A DNA stretch of 64,000 bases from Brachynemurus nebulosus (lineage: Eukaryota > Arthropoda > Insecta > Neuroptera > Myrmeleontidae): assembly GCA_035578155.1 (NCBI GenBank), contig JAPWDM010000002.1, forward strand, positions 36,194,437 through 36,258,436. Direction: 5' to 3'. A program made the position numbers and the translations under genes. How positions within the stretch are numbered: the first letter of the stretch is position 1; the number at the start of each line of letters is the position of its first letter. Shown piece by piece: positions 22,958 to 37,006 of the stretch. The notes under the pieces were generated by a model. It was not told where the DNA came from. It made no database searches and worked only from the letters and a program-made list of their open reading frames with translations.

Positions 22958-23336
22958 CAGTCGACTCTCGTTAATTCGAAACTCGAGGGACTCTTAAAAT
23001 ATATCGAATTATAGAGAGGTTCGAATTATCACAGGTAACAATTTTAATTTTTTAAGCATTTGCGATGAATGAACTTGAACTTGTCTCAAAATGTACTTAC
23101 AACCTTTCTGTCTCTTTCTCTCTGCAACTTTGAATTGTCGAGTGTTTGACGCCGATGAGTTCGAATTAACGGGTCGTTTTGTTACATAGCAATGATTTTT
23201 TCGTTCGAATTACCAAATGTATAAAACTGTATTGTTTTAGTTGGAAATATAAAGAGATTTTGTAGGGAACTCGTGTAACCTTTGAATTATAGAGAGTTTC
23301 GAATTATCGCAGGTTTGAATTAACGAGAGTCTACTG
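22958..23336. mobile_element. pogo/Tigger-like MITE, TA-flanked, 379 bp
   Basis: The ends CAGTCGACTCTCGTTAATTC and, on the other strand, CAGTAGACTCTCGTTAATTC agree over 21 of 23 bases and are flanked by TA (22956-22957 and 23337-23338). CAGT-type ends with TTAATTCGAA are characteristic of pogo/Tigger MITEs. An internal phrase GAATTATAGAGAG with TTCGAATTATC recurs in direct orientation near both ends. No transposase. Confidence 0.85.
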
Positions 23337-24011
23337 TATATGTACATATATGTACATTACCTATATATATTATAATACTTCAACATCGTTAATGCCAGCC
23401 TGCACAGGGAAGCAACAACCGATTATATATATGTAGAATTGAAGTGAGTTTTAAGAAAATTAAATTCTTTAAATAATTTTCACGTTTTCAGTGTTGAAAT
23501 ATTATTCACTAATCGTAATGACAGATCTGGGTGGTGCTGGTATGTAAAACAGAACCTGACACAAACATATTTCATTTATTATTTTGTAAAATTAATTGCA
23601 ATAAATATATGAAACTATTTCCTGTTTTCCATCTAACGTGTTTAACTGCAATTTTCTACAGATTACAACAAGACATAAAAACGAGTCACTATTTCACAAT
23701 TTAATAATATTCATTTTTTATAGTATATCTGAACGACCTCCGGCAGAATCACTTTGAAAAACTCAACTGCGCCAAAAATATGTGTTTTCTGTACAAGAGC
23801 GGCAAAATTACTATATAGAAAGTAATAATACCGCTGTAGCTTATTAATTAGTATTGATACACTGGGGCATGAAGTCCTGTAGCATTTTACCCTGCCTCGA
23901 TGCTGTCTTACCCGAAAAACTTTTCCATGCTCACACTAAATAAAAATGGAAAATTAAAACAAAAGTATGACCTTAATCCGGTATTAGTATGCAATTGCAA
24001 TATTAAAATAA

Positions 24012-24778
24012 GGCTGCGGTTACATTGCGAGCTCGTACGAAATTCATTCGTACGACTGTGTGGTTACATTGGATACGGAATCGTAATACGAATTCGTATT
24101 TAAATTTAAATTGAAAACCGTTAGTACATATTGCATGATATCAAACAATGGATCCAGTTACCAAATCTTATTTATTAGAATCACCGTTTTCAAAATTTCT
24201 AATTATAGAAAACAAACAATTCTGTGTAAACGATTATTTATTATTCATGTAGAGCAAAAAAAGCTGAGTTCTGGAGTTACTTTGAGGAACAGAAATTTTT
24301 AGAATATTTGAACATGTCGCAAGTCACATTCAATTACATTTTAAAATCTACTGAATTTCAGCTTCAATATTTAGTTAATTAATTTTTCATTACATATACT
24401 TAAAATGTTTTTGTTAGGTTAGGTTAGCTTTATTATATTGTAATATATTTAATTAAAAATTTATCTAAACATTTCCTCTGCCACCTCATTCCACAATTTT
24501 TTATTTAACTTTCTATTATGATAATATTTATGCTTTTGATCCCTTGAAGACCGCCTTTGTTCAACAAAAATAATTATTTTTTCTATAACCATTGCATTTT
24601 TTTCGTACGAATTCGCATCAAAAAACAAAATATTTTGGTCGTATCAAAAAGTCGTACGAGTTCGTACGAAAGAGTCGTAAGCAGTGTAACCACACATATC
24701 TAAATGTATTCGTGTTAACTCGGATAAGTTCGTACGAATGAATTTTCGGATGAATTCGTATCCAGTGTAACCGCTACC
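24012..24778. mobile_element. PIF/Harbinger-like element with TAA duplication, 767 bp
   Basis: GGCTGCGGTTACATTG at the left and CAGTGTAACCGCTACC at the right are inverted with few mismatches and flanked by TAA (24009-24011, 24779-24781). Subterminal GTACGAATTCGTAC-like motifs repeat many times in both orientations at both ends, as expected of transposase binding sites. A short ORF starting ATGGATCCAGTTACC near 24148 may be a coding relic. Confidence 0.8.
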
Positions 24779-25044
24779 TAAAATGTTCTGTGACTATATA
24801 CACCATCAGGATATAAGGAAAGTACTGACAGTAAGTAACTGATATAATAAAATCAAAATCATATACACCTATACGGGATGAGTCATTTTAATTTCAGTAG
24901 TTAATTATTAGTTTTTTGGGGGGCGGGGGGCGGAAGGGGGTCAGTATTAGTCATTTTGTGAAAATAAACCTTGATGGAAATTGTTAGGTTTTTTGGAGGC
25001 CACCTTTGTGATCACCTTGGACTATACCGTGAACCATATTTTAA

Positions 25045-25407
25045 AGGTCATTTGTAGGTCAACTTATTTTTTTCAATAGAAATGTCTATTTTTCGCTCCA
25101 AGAATGAAAATCATCTGCTTAAGAAGTTGGATTATTGGGTTATGACCTTGGATTTTACTTTAACCGACATTTTCAAGGTTAGTTTTAATGTCAGCTCATA
25201 TTTTGTAACTGAAATAACTACTTTTACTTCAGAAATGAAAATAAAGGAAAATTTTACATCAATACATAGTTTGGCTTTTTGTGAAAGTGACCTTTGAAAA
25301 TCATTCCAAGGTCGATTCTGCATGTCTCTCTTTTCCTCTCTTTTTATTTCTAAAGTGAGAAATAGACGTTTCTATCGACAAAAATAAGCTAACCTTCAAA
25401 TGACCTT
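25045..25407. repeat. Inverted repeat pair around a 250-bp spacer
   Basis: AAGGTCATTTG with TCAATAGAAATGTC (25045-25100) is mirrored by GACGTTTCTATCGA with CAAATGACCTT (25353-25407). The ORFs inside show no domain. The right arm abuts the broken transposase, so it may be an end of that element. Confidence 0.6.
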
Positions 25408-25824
25408 GAAAACATTTCCGTTTGAACAATCTCTTGGATTTTGTCTCTTCAAATCTTGTGCTCGTATCCACTCGGCAAACATACGGCGTTGTTGATGGTC
25501 TCGAAGTTCAATTCCTGTGTTATTTGGAGTTTGTATGGGTGTAACTGCAAATCTTTGGTTAAAATTCGCTTCCACTTTTGCGAACACTGGTAATATTTTG
25601 TTCCGAACGACCTCTACGAGAATGTACTGAGAGGTTTTAACGTTACCTACGGGTTCAGTTTGCTCGAATTTTTGAATCAGATTCCAAATTATCCTCTCAG
25701 GAGAAAGTCGTTTTTGCTAGCCAAAAACTTCAAGTAAAGCACAAAATGCACTTTTCCTCGATCGTTTATTTTGATAATAGGCTTGGATAATTTTAACACG
25801 TTGTTCCGTCATATTTTGCTCCAT
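25402..25824 (-). pseudogene. Broken transposase with N-terminal helix-turn-helix (DUF4817-like)
   Basis: From the ATG at 25824 the minus strand reads MEQNMTEQRVKIIQAYYQNK, continues to LLEVFG, hits a TAG (25719-25717), and resumes as QKRLSPERIIWNLIQKFEQT then EPVGNVK. This is the pattern of the helix-turn-helix domain at the start of many insect mariner-related transposases (from memory, DUF4817). Later, IELRDHQQRRMFAEWIRAQ resembles the motif that precedes the DDE catalytic region in the same proteins. The linker between the two is shortened and no catalytic domain follows. The stop and the missing part make it non-functional. Confidence 0.6.
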
Positions 25825-26734
25825 GACTATTTTTGTTTAAGTTTTTAAATTAGAAATCTCATATTGACGTTGACAAATACAATGACGTGTCAAAAATACT
25901 TTAGATTTTAATGTGGAAACTCAATTTGCATCACTTTTTGATAAACACAAGGTATCAGATTCTTGTAATCACAGCGGATCTGTATCTTGTATTTAATTTC
26001 AAAAATTTAATTTTGTTTATTTAAATAATATGCAGGTATAATATTTTTTTTTTAATTTTTTATCTCAAAAACGAAAATATTTGTAAAAATTTTTAATTAG
26101 TTAATTGAGTAAAATTACACATAAACAAAGACAACCAAACGTGGCGTATTCATTTAATTTCATAATAAGAAACAAGAAAAATTGAAAACATCTATTCATT
26201 TAATTCATCAAATTCAAACTTCAACTTAGTTGTTTTAAATTCAATTACAGCTGAAGCTTACAAAATTAAGAAAATACTGAGGGACTACTAATTAGCAAGA
26301 TATTCATCCAGCTAATACCGTGAGTTTTATAAAATCTACTAGCAAGCTTTGAAATTGGTAACAAAACCACTTTTATTGTTGAATATTCTAATTTAATTGA
26401 GTGGCATGTTTAACGGGAATGGTTGATACGTATTCAAATCTCAAGGGAAATTAATTTATTTTTTCCTTTTGATTTCCGGTGATTTTCTACATGATATACA
26501 TGTGTAATACAAAAGTATATTGTACTTTGAAATATTAAAATTCAAAATTAAATATGCAACCATTTGTCAAGATTGATACATTCTTTCAAAGTATATCCAC
26601 AAAATAAGAAAATTCATTAAAGCTAACATTCTCTGTGAAATGTCATTCAGTTGAAAAACATTCACATAATTTGATTGTATTTTTAGCAATACAGCTTTTT
26701 CAAGGTCAAGGAAATTTTGGTTAATAGCTTTTCT
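25825..26734. other. Non-genic stretch
   Basis: A/T-rich, without recognisable genes, paired ends or tandem structure. Confidence 0.5.
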
Positions 26735-28018
26735 CCATAATAGTCAAAACATTTTTTTTTCTCCACCAATTGACGCGGGCGCGTATTTGGAAAATATACC
26801 CGTATTCAAAGCTCAATGTATCTGAACTCGGGTATACATTCAATGTTTAATAAGCATAGTTTGATACTTGAAACTTGAAAATATACCCATTAAAAGCGCT
26901 GAGCTCGGGTATATTTTCAAACTCAATATGTAATAAGAATAGTATGAAAAACATACCCACTTCCAATTTATTGGTAAACAAATGGTTCAATCAAGTAGTT
27001 AAGGCAAAACAGCACTGTGACGCCGCAAAAAATTGAAAATTTTAGCGACTTTTTTTTGCAAATGTGAGTGAATACCTATATGAGGGTCGAATTAAAAAGA
27101 CTTTAATGAGTATCCATTTGTTCGTATAAAATTGTATAGAATAATATTAAATATTTACAAATTTAATAATGCAAATGCACCTAAAAAAATTGCAAATTAT
27201 ACCAACGATATTGCAATGATGAATCATTTCAAATTAAAAGAAGAAAAAAATTATTAAAGTACATAATTGTGGCTATCGTTATGCATAGATTTTTTTTTAC
27301 ATTTTTTTCATAAAATAGCAACGGATTCAAAAATTTTTCGATTTGTTTTGTTTTGTTTTCGTTGAATTTTGGTCTAAAATTTTCACAGTATATTCCCAAT
27401 ATGTTGTACTTTCGAATTAAACAAAAAAAAAAAAATTTCGATTTTTTCAATCCAAGTTACCAGACTACTACCTTAATTGCACCAAATATTTTTCAGCGGA
27501 TTCGAATTCAAATAATATTGTCCATATTCATACGCTTTTGTAAAAAAAACCCTTCTAAATCTGTTTTATTAATCATTATTTAATTTTGAACAAATTTTGC
27601 ACGTTTAACTCACAAGCTAACAATTAAGAATTAAGATAAAAAGAAGCTAAAAATCATTTTAAAAAATGTAATGGTTTTATTTATTTGCAACAAAGTAAGT
27701 CTTGTTTTAAATCATATGTGCATATTTTTTTTTATGAAGACCGAGTATAAATTACAGTTGAAATAAGTTTAAAAATATACCTTATTAGTAACTGTATAAG
27801 ATTACAGTAATTTAATGTCGGGTATATATTCAAATTCTCATAGTAGTATTCTTGTACTTAAAAATATACCCGATTTTGGCTCTAAAATGAGGTATATTTT
27901 AAAGAGTCATTTTGTTAGTTTCTGTTTTGTAAATTATACCCGATCCTAGATCGGTCAGTGATGTCACAAGCTCTAACTTCGGGTATATTTTCAAAATACG
28001 CGACGCGGACTATTATGG
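26735..28018. mobile_element. Element built on repeated CGGGTATA motifs, 1.28 kb
   Basis: The outer ends CCATAATAGTC are inverted, followed at the left (after a 26-base insertion) and right by CGCGTATTTTGAAAATATAC-type sequence. TATACCCG or its complement occurs about ten times, clustered at both ends (26798-26960 and 27820-27990) and absent from the A/T-rich middle. The clustered motif looks like a subterminal binding site. No ORF with a domain. Confidence 0.65.
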
Positions 28019-28356
28019 TACGTATATAATCTCAATCACATTTGAATTAAAATAATGCGAAACTGAGCAGGACGATGAGCATGGTACAAACTCGGATAAT
28101 TTTGTGCGGGCCGATCACATATATAAGACCACATAATTATGACAATTATTAGCACAATTATCAATCAGTTTTCTAAATTACATTTATTTTTAATGTGAAA
28201 TGTCGTTTTCCAACTACTTGGTTAACCATATATTTCAGATAAATATCGACATTTTCTTAAGCATTACGGAAATACATATTTAAAAACAATTCTTTGCTTT
28301 TAGGCAGAATTCTTTTAGCCTGGAGACATTTCCGTCATTAACTAAAACAAAACTAA

Positions 28357-29842
28357 CAAGTAAAGGTCCCGAGGCCGGACCTATCAATTTTGATGAAACT
28401 TAAATATGTTATAGAACACTAAAAACTAAGGGACACGTATTTTTTTTTATCTGCGGAAAAACGGTTTGAAGGGGTGAAATCGCCCTCCAAAAATTGGGGT
28501 AAAAATTTAATTTTTCAAATATCTCGAAAACAGTAAGAGATAGAGCAAAAGTTTAAATTGGCGATATTACTCTTTTTTAAAGAGCTATCTATTGATATGC
28601 AATTTGTTCAAATTACATCAACAGGGGTGGTTGGGGGTTAAAATTTGGGGGTTAATTTAGCAAAAAGGGGGTGAAAAATAAACAATATAAAAATTTTGTT
28701 TACAGATTTGAAATCTACGTCAAAAAATCTAATTGACCTGTTTTTGCTCAATATCCTAATGTTAAGTCTAGGGGTAGTTAACTAGAGGGTGACTATGTCG
28801 AATAATCGTACTATTTGGGTATTTCAAGAAGTTCTTCTTCATGGAAAATAGCTTAGGACAATTAAAATAACGTAGAAATGAAATTCTCGAATTCAAAATT
28901 GAGTTTGAGTAACACTGGAGAGGGGGTGAGTCACCCTCTTAAATTACATACTAGTTTATATACACTAATTTTTTTAATTTAACACTCTGATAGTGGGTAA
29001 AATAATGTCACAATAAGTGGTTCTGAAGTTGGACTATCATATGTAAGGTCCTTATTAGGTTTGTTTTTTAATGGATATTATAGTTTTCCTTATCGAAAAT
29101 TATCGATACCGAAAATTACATAACCTAACCTAAAATAACGAAACCTAATAAAAACCTTACATACGATAGTATAACTTCAGAACCATCTATTGTGACATTA
29201 TTACCCCCTGTCAGTGTGTTAATTGCAAAAATTAGTGTATGTAAACTAGTATGTAATTCAAGAGGGTGACTCACCCCCTCTCCAATGTTGCTCAAACTCA
29301 ATTTTGAATTCCAGAATTTCATTTCTACGTTATTCTAATTGTCTTAAGCTATTTTCCATGAAGAAGAACTTCTTGAAATACCCAAATTGTACGACTATTC
29401 GACATAGTCACTCTCTAGTTAACTACCCCTAGACTTAATATTAGGGCATTGAACAAAAATAGGTCAATTAGATTTTTTGACGTAGATTTCAAATCTGTAA
29501 ACAAAATTTTTATGTTGTTTATTTTTCACCCCCTTTTTGCAAAATTAACCCCCAAATTTTAACCCCCAACCACCCCTGTTGATGTAATATGAACAAATTG
29601 CATATCAATAGATAGCTCTTTAAAAAAGAGCAATATAGCCAATTTAAACTTTTGCTCTATCTCTTACTGTTTTCGAGATATTTGAAAAATTAAATTTTTA
29701 CCCCAATTTTTGAAGGGCGATTTCACCCTTTCAAACCGTTTTTCCGCAGATAAAAAAAAATACGTGTCCCTTTTTTTTAGTGTTCTACAATATATTTAAC
29801 TTTCATCGAAATCGATAGGTCCGGCCTCGGGACCTTTACTTG
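28357..29842. mobile_element. Giant-hairpin element, 1.49 kb, PIF-like TAA duplication
   Basis: Left CAAGTAAAGGTCCCGAGG and right CCTCGGGACCTTTACTTG are exact inverted ends flanked by TAA (28354-28356 and 29843-29845). The symmetry continues inward for about 710 bp per arm at roughly 95% identity, with a loop near 29066-29138 containing ATCGAAAATTATCGATACCG. Pieces of the family are at 22345, 55948 and 59556. The ORF at 29125-29322 is part of an arm and is not coding. Confidence 0.88.
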
Positions 29843-30494
29843 TAAGTCGTATAATATGAAAAGTCGTATCCCGACCACTTGGTCGACTATGTGAGTATGT
29901 CAGATAAATATTAACACTTTCTCAATCATTAGAGAAATGCTTAAAATCAGTTCTTTAAATTTAAATAGAATTCTTGCAGCCTGGAATCAATTCCACCGTT
30001 AGTTGCAGTAACATTAGGTCGTGTAATATGAAATGTCGTCTTCCGATCATTTAGTCGACCATCTGTCCATAAAATTAGCTCTACCATTTTCTTTTCTTAA
30101 AACAAAAAAGGTTGAACAGTATGTGCTATTATGTGCTATGCGTAAAAATACTAAATTTTATTAAAACGTGGAAGCCCAAGGAAAAAAATTGTAATTCATT
30201 GTAATTAACACATCTTTCTGCAGATCGGCCTGCACAACAAAACTTTTAAAAATATAAATCTTCAGACTATTTTACGCATAAAATGTACACTTGTTACATC
30301 TTAATAAATAATACCATTTTCGAGTAATTTAAAGTAAACTTATATTTTTTGTAATCCTAGCAATATCCTTTTAGTAAGTCAAGTAGGCTTAGGAATCGAA
30401 GCTACTCTTGTCAACGACACTTTAATATCAAGTATTCTATGAAATCTAAATGACATATTTGCTAATATCTATACTACGTTCAAAAATAAGGGTA

Positions 30495-31380
30495 GGGGAG
30501 AGGTGCATCAGTAGTAACAGTGGGTTAATTGTAACTTTGAAATTTGCGAGACATCTATGAATCCTATTGAAGAGTATTACGTATCATAAGATGTCTATTG
30601 AAGTCTTGCCTCACCGAAAAAATTTTCAGTAAATATCATTTGGCTGGGTTTTCTCTCAGCAATGCCAAATGTGTTTATATAAGCTAATCACATCTTTTGA
30701 GTGTGTCAACAATTTTTTGATTTTTTCAGTAAATATCCCATCAATTAGAAGTAAAGTATTTTACTGGTAACACAAGCAATTAGATAATAATATTATCAAG
30801 TAGGTAGTTTCGCTTTTTTAATTATAGTTAATATTTTGCGAACTTTTTTGTAAAATTAAACAGCAGTGGAACAATTGTAACAAATTCAATTTTCTATTCG
30901 ATATTTAGGTCCACGGTTAGTCGGCCCTATTGGATCAGTCTCTAATGTAATTTACGCTATTTTCAGAATAAAAAAATGTTATATAAAGGAAAATGAAAAA
31001 CTAGGAGAGGAACTGTATTCGATCATGTATACCTGAATACTGTTAGAAGAGTAATAGGAGAAGAAAAAATTAAAACTGTTGCCAGTGGTTATGGTATTTG
31101 TTACCTTACTCACTCAATATGCAAGGAAGAATTTTGAAGACTGAAATTGTTGTATTAATTTAGATGTAAATGCAACTAAATAATGAGTGTTACGAGCACG
31201 TAAGCACTGTAACAATTGATCCTACATAGAATATAGAGCCAACATAGAATATTTTTGTGCAGCTCATTGAAAACCTGAATAACGTCCGTATCTTGTCCCA
31301 AAAATTTAATTCTCTGCGATTAATAAATACAAAGTTACTAGCCTGTATATTTTTTTGTTACTACTGTCACACGTCTCCGC
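30495..31380. mobile_element. TA-flanked MITE, 886 bp
   Basis: GGGGAGAGGTGCATCAGTAG with TAACA at the left and its imperfect complement (CTACTGTCACACGTCTCCGC) at the right match at about 23 of 28 positions. TA flanks both (30493-30494 and 31381-31382). Phrases such as AACAATTGTAACAAATTC recur inside. No ORF. Tc1/mariner/pogo type by target site. Confidence 0.65.
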
Positions 31381-31840
31381 TACTTTTTTCCAAGACTAAA
31401 ACTTTAAATTTCATTTAACCCCTATTTCACCCCCATTGCTTATTTAAGGAATGAAATCAAAACCATCTTCCAACCACCTTCAATCAAAATTGTTTCAGTT
31501 AATTAGAGCTGACATTGAAAACTGTACGGAATAGATAGCACAAGAGTTTTGCTCACACTCTTCGAATTTCTTCTTTTGAACTAACATCAATAAAAGTAAT
31601 TGTATATCACGTATAATCGTTTAAGTAAATACCTTGTACCTACTATAACATTTCTAAAATTGTTCACTTACTTTAATTTTAAATTACATTTAAAACATTT
31701 TTGTTTACAAAATGTCAAATTATAAAACTAATTAAAAGAGAACACACCAACTAATAGGTGCAGTTGTTGATATTAGATGAGAAGATGACAAGAATAAATA
31801 TAATCTCGGAAAAATAAATGTGCTATGACTATCTACAACC

Positions 31841-31989
31841 CAACCAACATAAGGTTGCCGGTCAGATGCGCAAATGAAAGAGTGCGACAACAATAATTGA
31901 ATATATAACATAAATGCATAAAAGTGTGATAGAAGTTGTGTTTGTCTACTGCGCGTACAACCTTGACCGGCAACCGGATATGTTGGTTG
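31841..31989. repeat. 149-bp hairpin
   Basis: CAACCAACATAAGGTTGCCG is mirrored by CGGCAACCGGATATGTTGG with TTG at the far end. The arms are about 40 bp and the loop about 70 bases. It resembles a very small MITE, but no target duplication was seen. Confidence 0.7.
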
Positions 31990-32096
31990 AGCTGTACACA
32001 AAATATTTATAAGTTTAACATATTGTAAACATGACTATTTATTATGATAATAGATCACATAATAATATGTACGAGTATTTAATGTAGATAATTTGA

Positions 32097-33350
<1,254 letters not shown>

Positions 33351-33617
33351 CAGCCACGATCTTTTTCACGATTTAGCCATTTCAGTTCCAAATTATCAAA
33401 ACAATATCTAAAAAATAATTTTTCGATTTTTTCCATATTATATTGTCAATTCTTAACACAAAAAAGGTAATTTTTTTTTATATTTTTATAAATTGATTAA
33501 CAAAAAATTGTCTATAAGTGAGGCGAATTCATACACCATGTTGCGTCAATATAAAAAGGAAGTGGGTATAAACTACATAAACTGTAGCGTAGATAACATA
33601 AAATGGGCTCTTTTCGA

Positions 33618-33877
33618 CAGAGGCGCAACAACCGGGGAGGTTCAAGGGGTCCGGACCCCCTAAAATTACCTGGAAATTTTCCTTCAATTTATTTTATTTA
33701 TATTAAAAAGTAAAATTTTTAGTGGTTTACTAATATTTTTTATTTAAAAATCAAATTTTCGAAGACGACATTTTATTACAACATTTTTAATTATTATCGG
33801 AAAACTGCGTTATCAAAAAATTTGATAATTTAAATTTTTGTTGGACCCCCTGTAGATATGTAGTTGTTGTGCCCCTG
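33618..33877. mobile_element. hAT-like MITE with 8-bp duplication, 260 bp
   Basis: CAGAGGCGCAACAAC at the left and GTTGTTGTGCCCCTG at the right are inverted with two mismatches. The flanks CTTTTCGA (33610-33617) and CTTTCCGA (33878-33885) form an 8-bp duplication with one change. CAG...CTG ends and an 8-bp duplication define hAT-type insertion. The subterminal phrase GGGGTCCGGACCCCC is itself a palindrome. Confidence 0.88.
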
Positions 33878-33885
33878 CTTTCCGA

Positions 33886-34780
33886 TATTAAAAATAAAAG
33901 AAAATCGCTCAGACAAGCTGCTGAATTTTTCCATGTCCCCAAATCGACCTTGCATGATAGACTCAAAGGCAAATCGAAATAAAATTCATTTAAATCCAAA
34001 ATGTTTTATTCCACCCATCAATGTCCCTTTTTATGTCCGATTTTACCCATATGTATGACTGAATGTGATTTATATTGCAAATAAAGCACTGTCTCGATTC
34101 GCCCCACACATAGGGGCGAATCTAGACACTATATAACCAAAAAAAAAAAAAAATGTTGCAGTACCAATTTTGATATTTTTATTACTGGCCTATATGCTCG
34201 TGATATTTAAATTATTTTTTTAGAATTTTTTAGATAAACTCTAAACAATTTATTGCCAAAAAACTGAAAAAATTGTCTACATTCGCCCCAACTGACGGTA
34301 TACCTACATCCGCTTTGAAATAAGTCTAACTTCATTATATCAGTATACTTTCTATTTGGACGCAAATAATTTAACTTGATATACCTTTATTTAGAATATG
34401 GCTGTCTCTAGACAAAGTTTTATTATTGTAAACGCTTTCCGTCCGCTCGGAAAAATAATATATATTTTCTTCCTTTTCAACACTATATTAATAAACAACA
34501 TTCGACTCTTCTCTATAATGAAAAGTTAGATTAAATATTCATACGTTGCATCTAGTTGCTTATTCCAATACCTGAGAAGTATAAAACTGTAAGCGCCAAA
34601 TCTCCAAGTTTACAGGATGTGAATTTTTTATCAAAATTACACTGTTCCGCTTATAGATTTTTTGAGAAATACCATAAAATTATAAAATTCCACATCTCAA
34701 ACAGTTTTAGGTTAGCTCAGTTACAGTTCTATAACTTTATCGAGGCGGGCATATACTAGAAGGATAGTGTAGAAATCGAA
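33886..34780. other. Non-genic stretch with a GATTCGCCCC hairpin
   Basis: A perfect 10-bp hairpin, GATTCGCCCC/GGGGCGAATC, lies at 34096-34122. CATTCGCCCC recurs at 34287, and each is near a GTCTAGAC/GTCTACATT-like phrase, hinting at a decayed MITE. No gene recognised. Confidence 0.45.
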
Positions 34781-36286
34781 AAAACGCCGTGAGCAGCGGG
34801 GCCCCATCACGGTAGTCGAATTTTCCCCTTCATCTTCGGTATTGAATGTCTACAAGCGAAATGTGATTGAAAGTCTACAACCGAATTGTCATTTTGTTGG
34901 TTTCAAAACTGGTGATGAGTGTTCGGCTGATCGAGGCTTTAAAAAAAGGTTTTAAGTATTTAAGGGCTGTATCTCAGTAAATTTCAATTTTGTGCCGATA
35001 GCAGGTAGCAGAAAAAAAGCCAACACAATTCGTACGAGGACATTCCTGCCCATGTTTATCCGCTAATTGCCTTTATGTTTTAGTTTTAAAAATTAAAAAA
35101 GGACCTTAAATAGTAAACTGGAAGGCCTTTAAAAAGATATTTTTTCTTTCCAAAAAAATCCAAAATTTATATTTTATAAATACTAAAAATCCAAAATTCC
35201 TAATTTATAAATAAACAGTGACTTTAATAACATTTTTAAATTACTTAATATGTATGTATTTCATTTGTCATAAAAGTAAGTTCACTTTTTTTTAAATTTT
35301 TTAAAATTACTATTCGCCTACTTGTATTTAGAATAAACATAATGCTTTTAAAACACATTTAACAATAGCATTCAATTCCGATGTAAAAATGGGAGAAGTG
35401 GGGGGAAAAGTGATGCGGACTCCCTACAAGGTACTAGCTGGATACTAACTGAATACACGTACAAAATTTCAGCCCTCTAGGTTTCCTTATGGAGTCTCTA
35501 GACGTGTTAGAAAACAAGCAAAAAAATTAAGGAAATATTGGCGTCAAAATCGTGGGGGTAAGGGTTAAAAGTTGAAACCTCCAAAAAACAGTGTCTGGCT
35601 ATTAGCTTAACCTGTACACCAAATTTCAGCCCTCTAGGTTTATTTGGAGAGATTTTGACCCGAACGAAACTGTTAAAAAACAAGAAAAATCATGTTCTTT
35701 TGGTTATAAAAATGGTGGGGGTAGGGGTTAAAAGTCGAGACCCCCAAAAGGCACCCCCTTGATACTAACTCAATCCGAATACAAAATTTCAGCCCTCTAG
35801 GTTTATTCGGGTGACCTGTGCGAGTGGTACAAACTTCGAAAACGTCGAAAATGCATGAAATTGTAGCTTAAAAATGAGGGGGGTGGGGGTAAAATATTAA
35901 AACCTCCAAAAAGCACAACCTAGGTACGAACTTTACCAACACACCAAATTTCAACCCTCTACGTTAATTCTGGGGGGCTGGGGGCCTGTTAGATCCAGCG
36001 AAAATCGTTTTTTCCCCCCTCTACTCCCACCATATCATCCTAGCAAGCTGAATTTTGGATATGTTGTAGATAATTGACCGAAACATTATTTAAAACCGGT
36101 TTGGAAAAGTTTTATTGCTTTTCCGCCCCCCACCACCCTCTTAAAGGTCGGGTCCGAAAAAAAATTTGCCCAAAATTTGACCCCACTTTGATAGTATTGT
36201 TGTGCATCGGAATAAGCCCCACTTACCAAATTTCATCTCTTAACTTCCATAGGGGGGCCCTACACATATTAAAAGGTTGCGGGAAA

Positions 36287-36312
36287 ATATATATATATAT
36301 ATATATATATAT
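36287..36312. repeat. (TA)n tract in the left arm
   Basis: 26 bases of alternating AT, between GCGGGAAA and CAGACATC. The matching site in the right arm and in the copy at 54339 also carries (TA)n. Confidence 0.9.
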
Positions 36313-36983
36313 CAGACATCTTTTTTTTTACATAATCGTGTTCTACGGGTCCGAAAACGGATAGCGCCCCTGGTCTCGCCTCTCGCAGCTCTTATCGTAT
36401 AGACTGTATAAGTCTAATTTTTCGGAGAAAATTCGACTAAAAACGTACAAAATGGATCAGTTACACTGTTATGTTCTCAGGTACAGATTTATTTATTTTA
36501 TTTAGTGTTAGGCAATGCTAAACCGGTTTATACAGTACACCCTCATTTTTACCAGATTTATCTTCAACAGTTTTGAAAGAAATTTGTTACGGAATGCTAG
36601 ATCTGTTGTCTAAATTTAACAAGGCAATAGAAATCTGATAAGGAAGAAACTGGGTACAGTTAAAACCCATGAATGTAAAATGAAAATGTCTTACCATTTT
36701 TAAGCAAGTAAAACTAGAATGCACTTGCTATGTAATTCCTTAAACACTGTACTGTAACAATAACTACGTACCTACATGATTTTTTTTACTAATGAACATG
36801 AATATAGTTTCCCCTTCATTGCTTATAGAAATTTTTTTAGTCGAATTTTTATTTGAAAAAATTAGACTTATACAGCCTATACGATACGAACGGCGAGAGG
36901 CGAGAGTAGGGGCGCTATCCGTTTAACACGATCCGTTTAACACGGACCCGTAGAACACGATTCTGTAGAAAAAAATGTCAGAC

Positions 36984-37006
36984 TATATATATATATATAT
37001 ATATAT
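36984..37006. repeat. (TA)n tract in the right arm
   Basis: About 23 bases of alternating TA, bounded by TGTCAGAC, the mirror of the left-arm boundary. Confidence 0.9.

Noticed and set aside
36074..36364. 96-aa ORF in the left foldback arm
   Set aside because: It is arm-module sequence. The related copy near 54264 has a different frame length owing to (TA)n.
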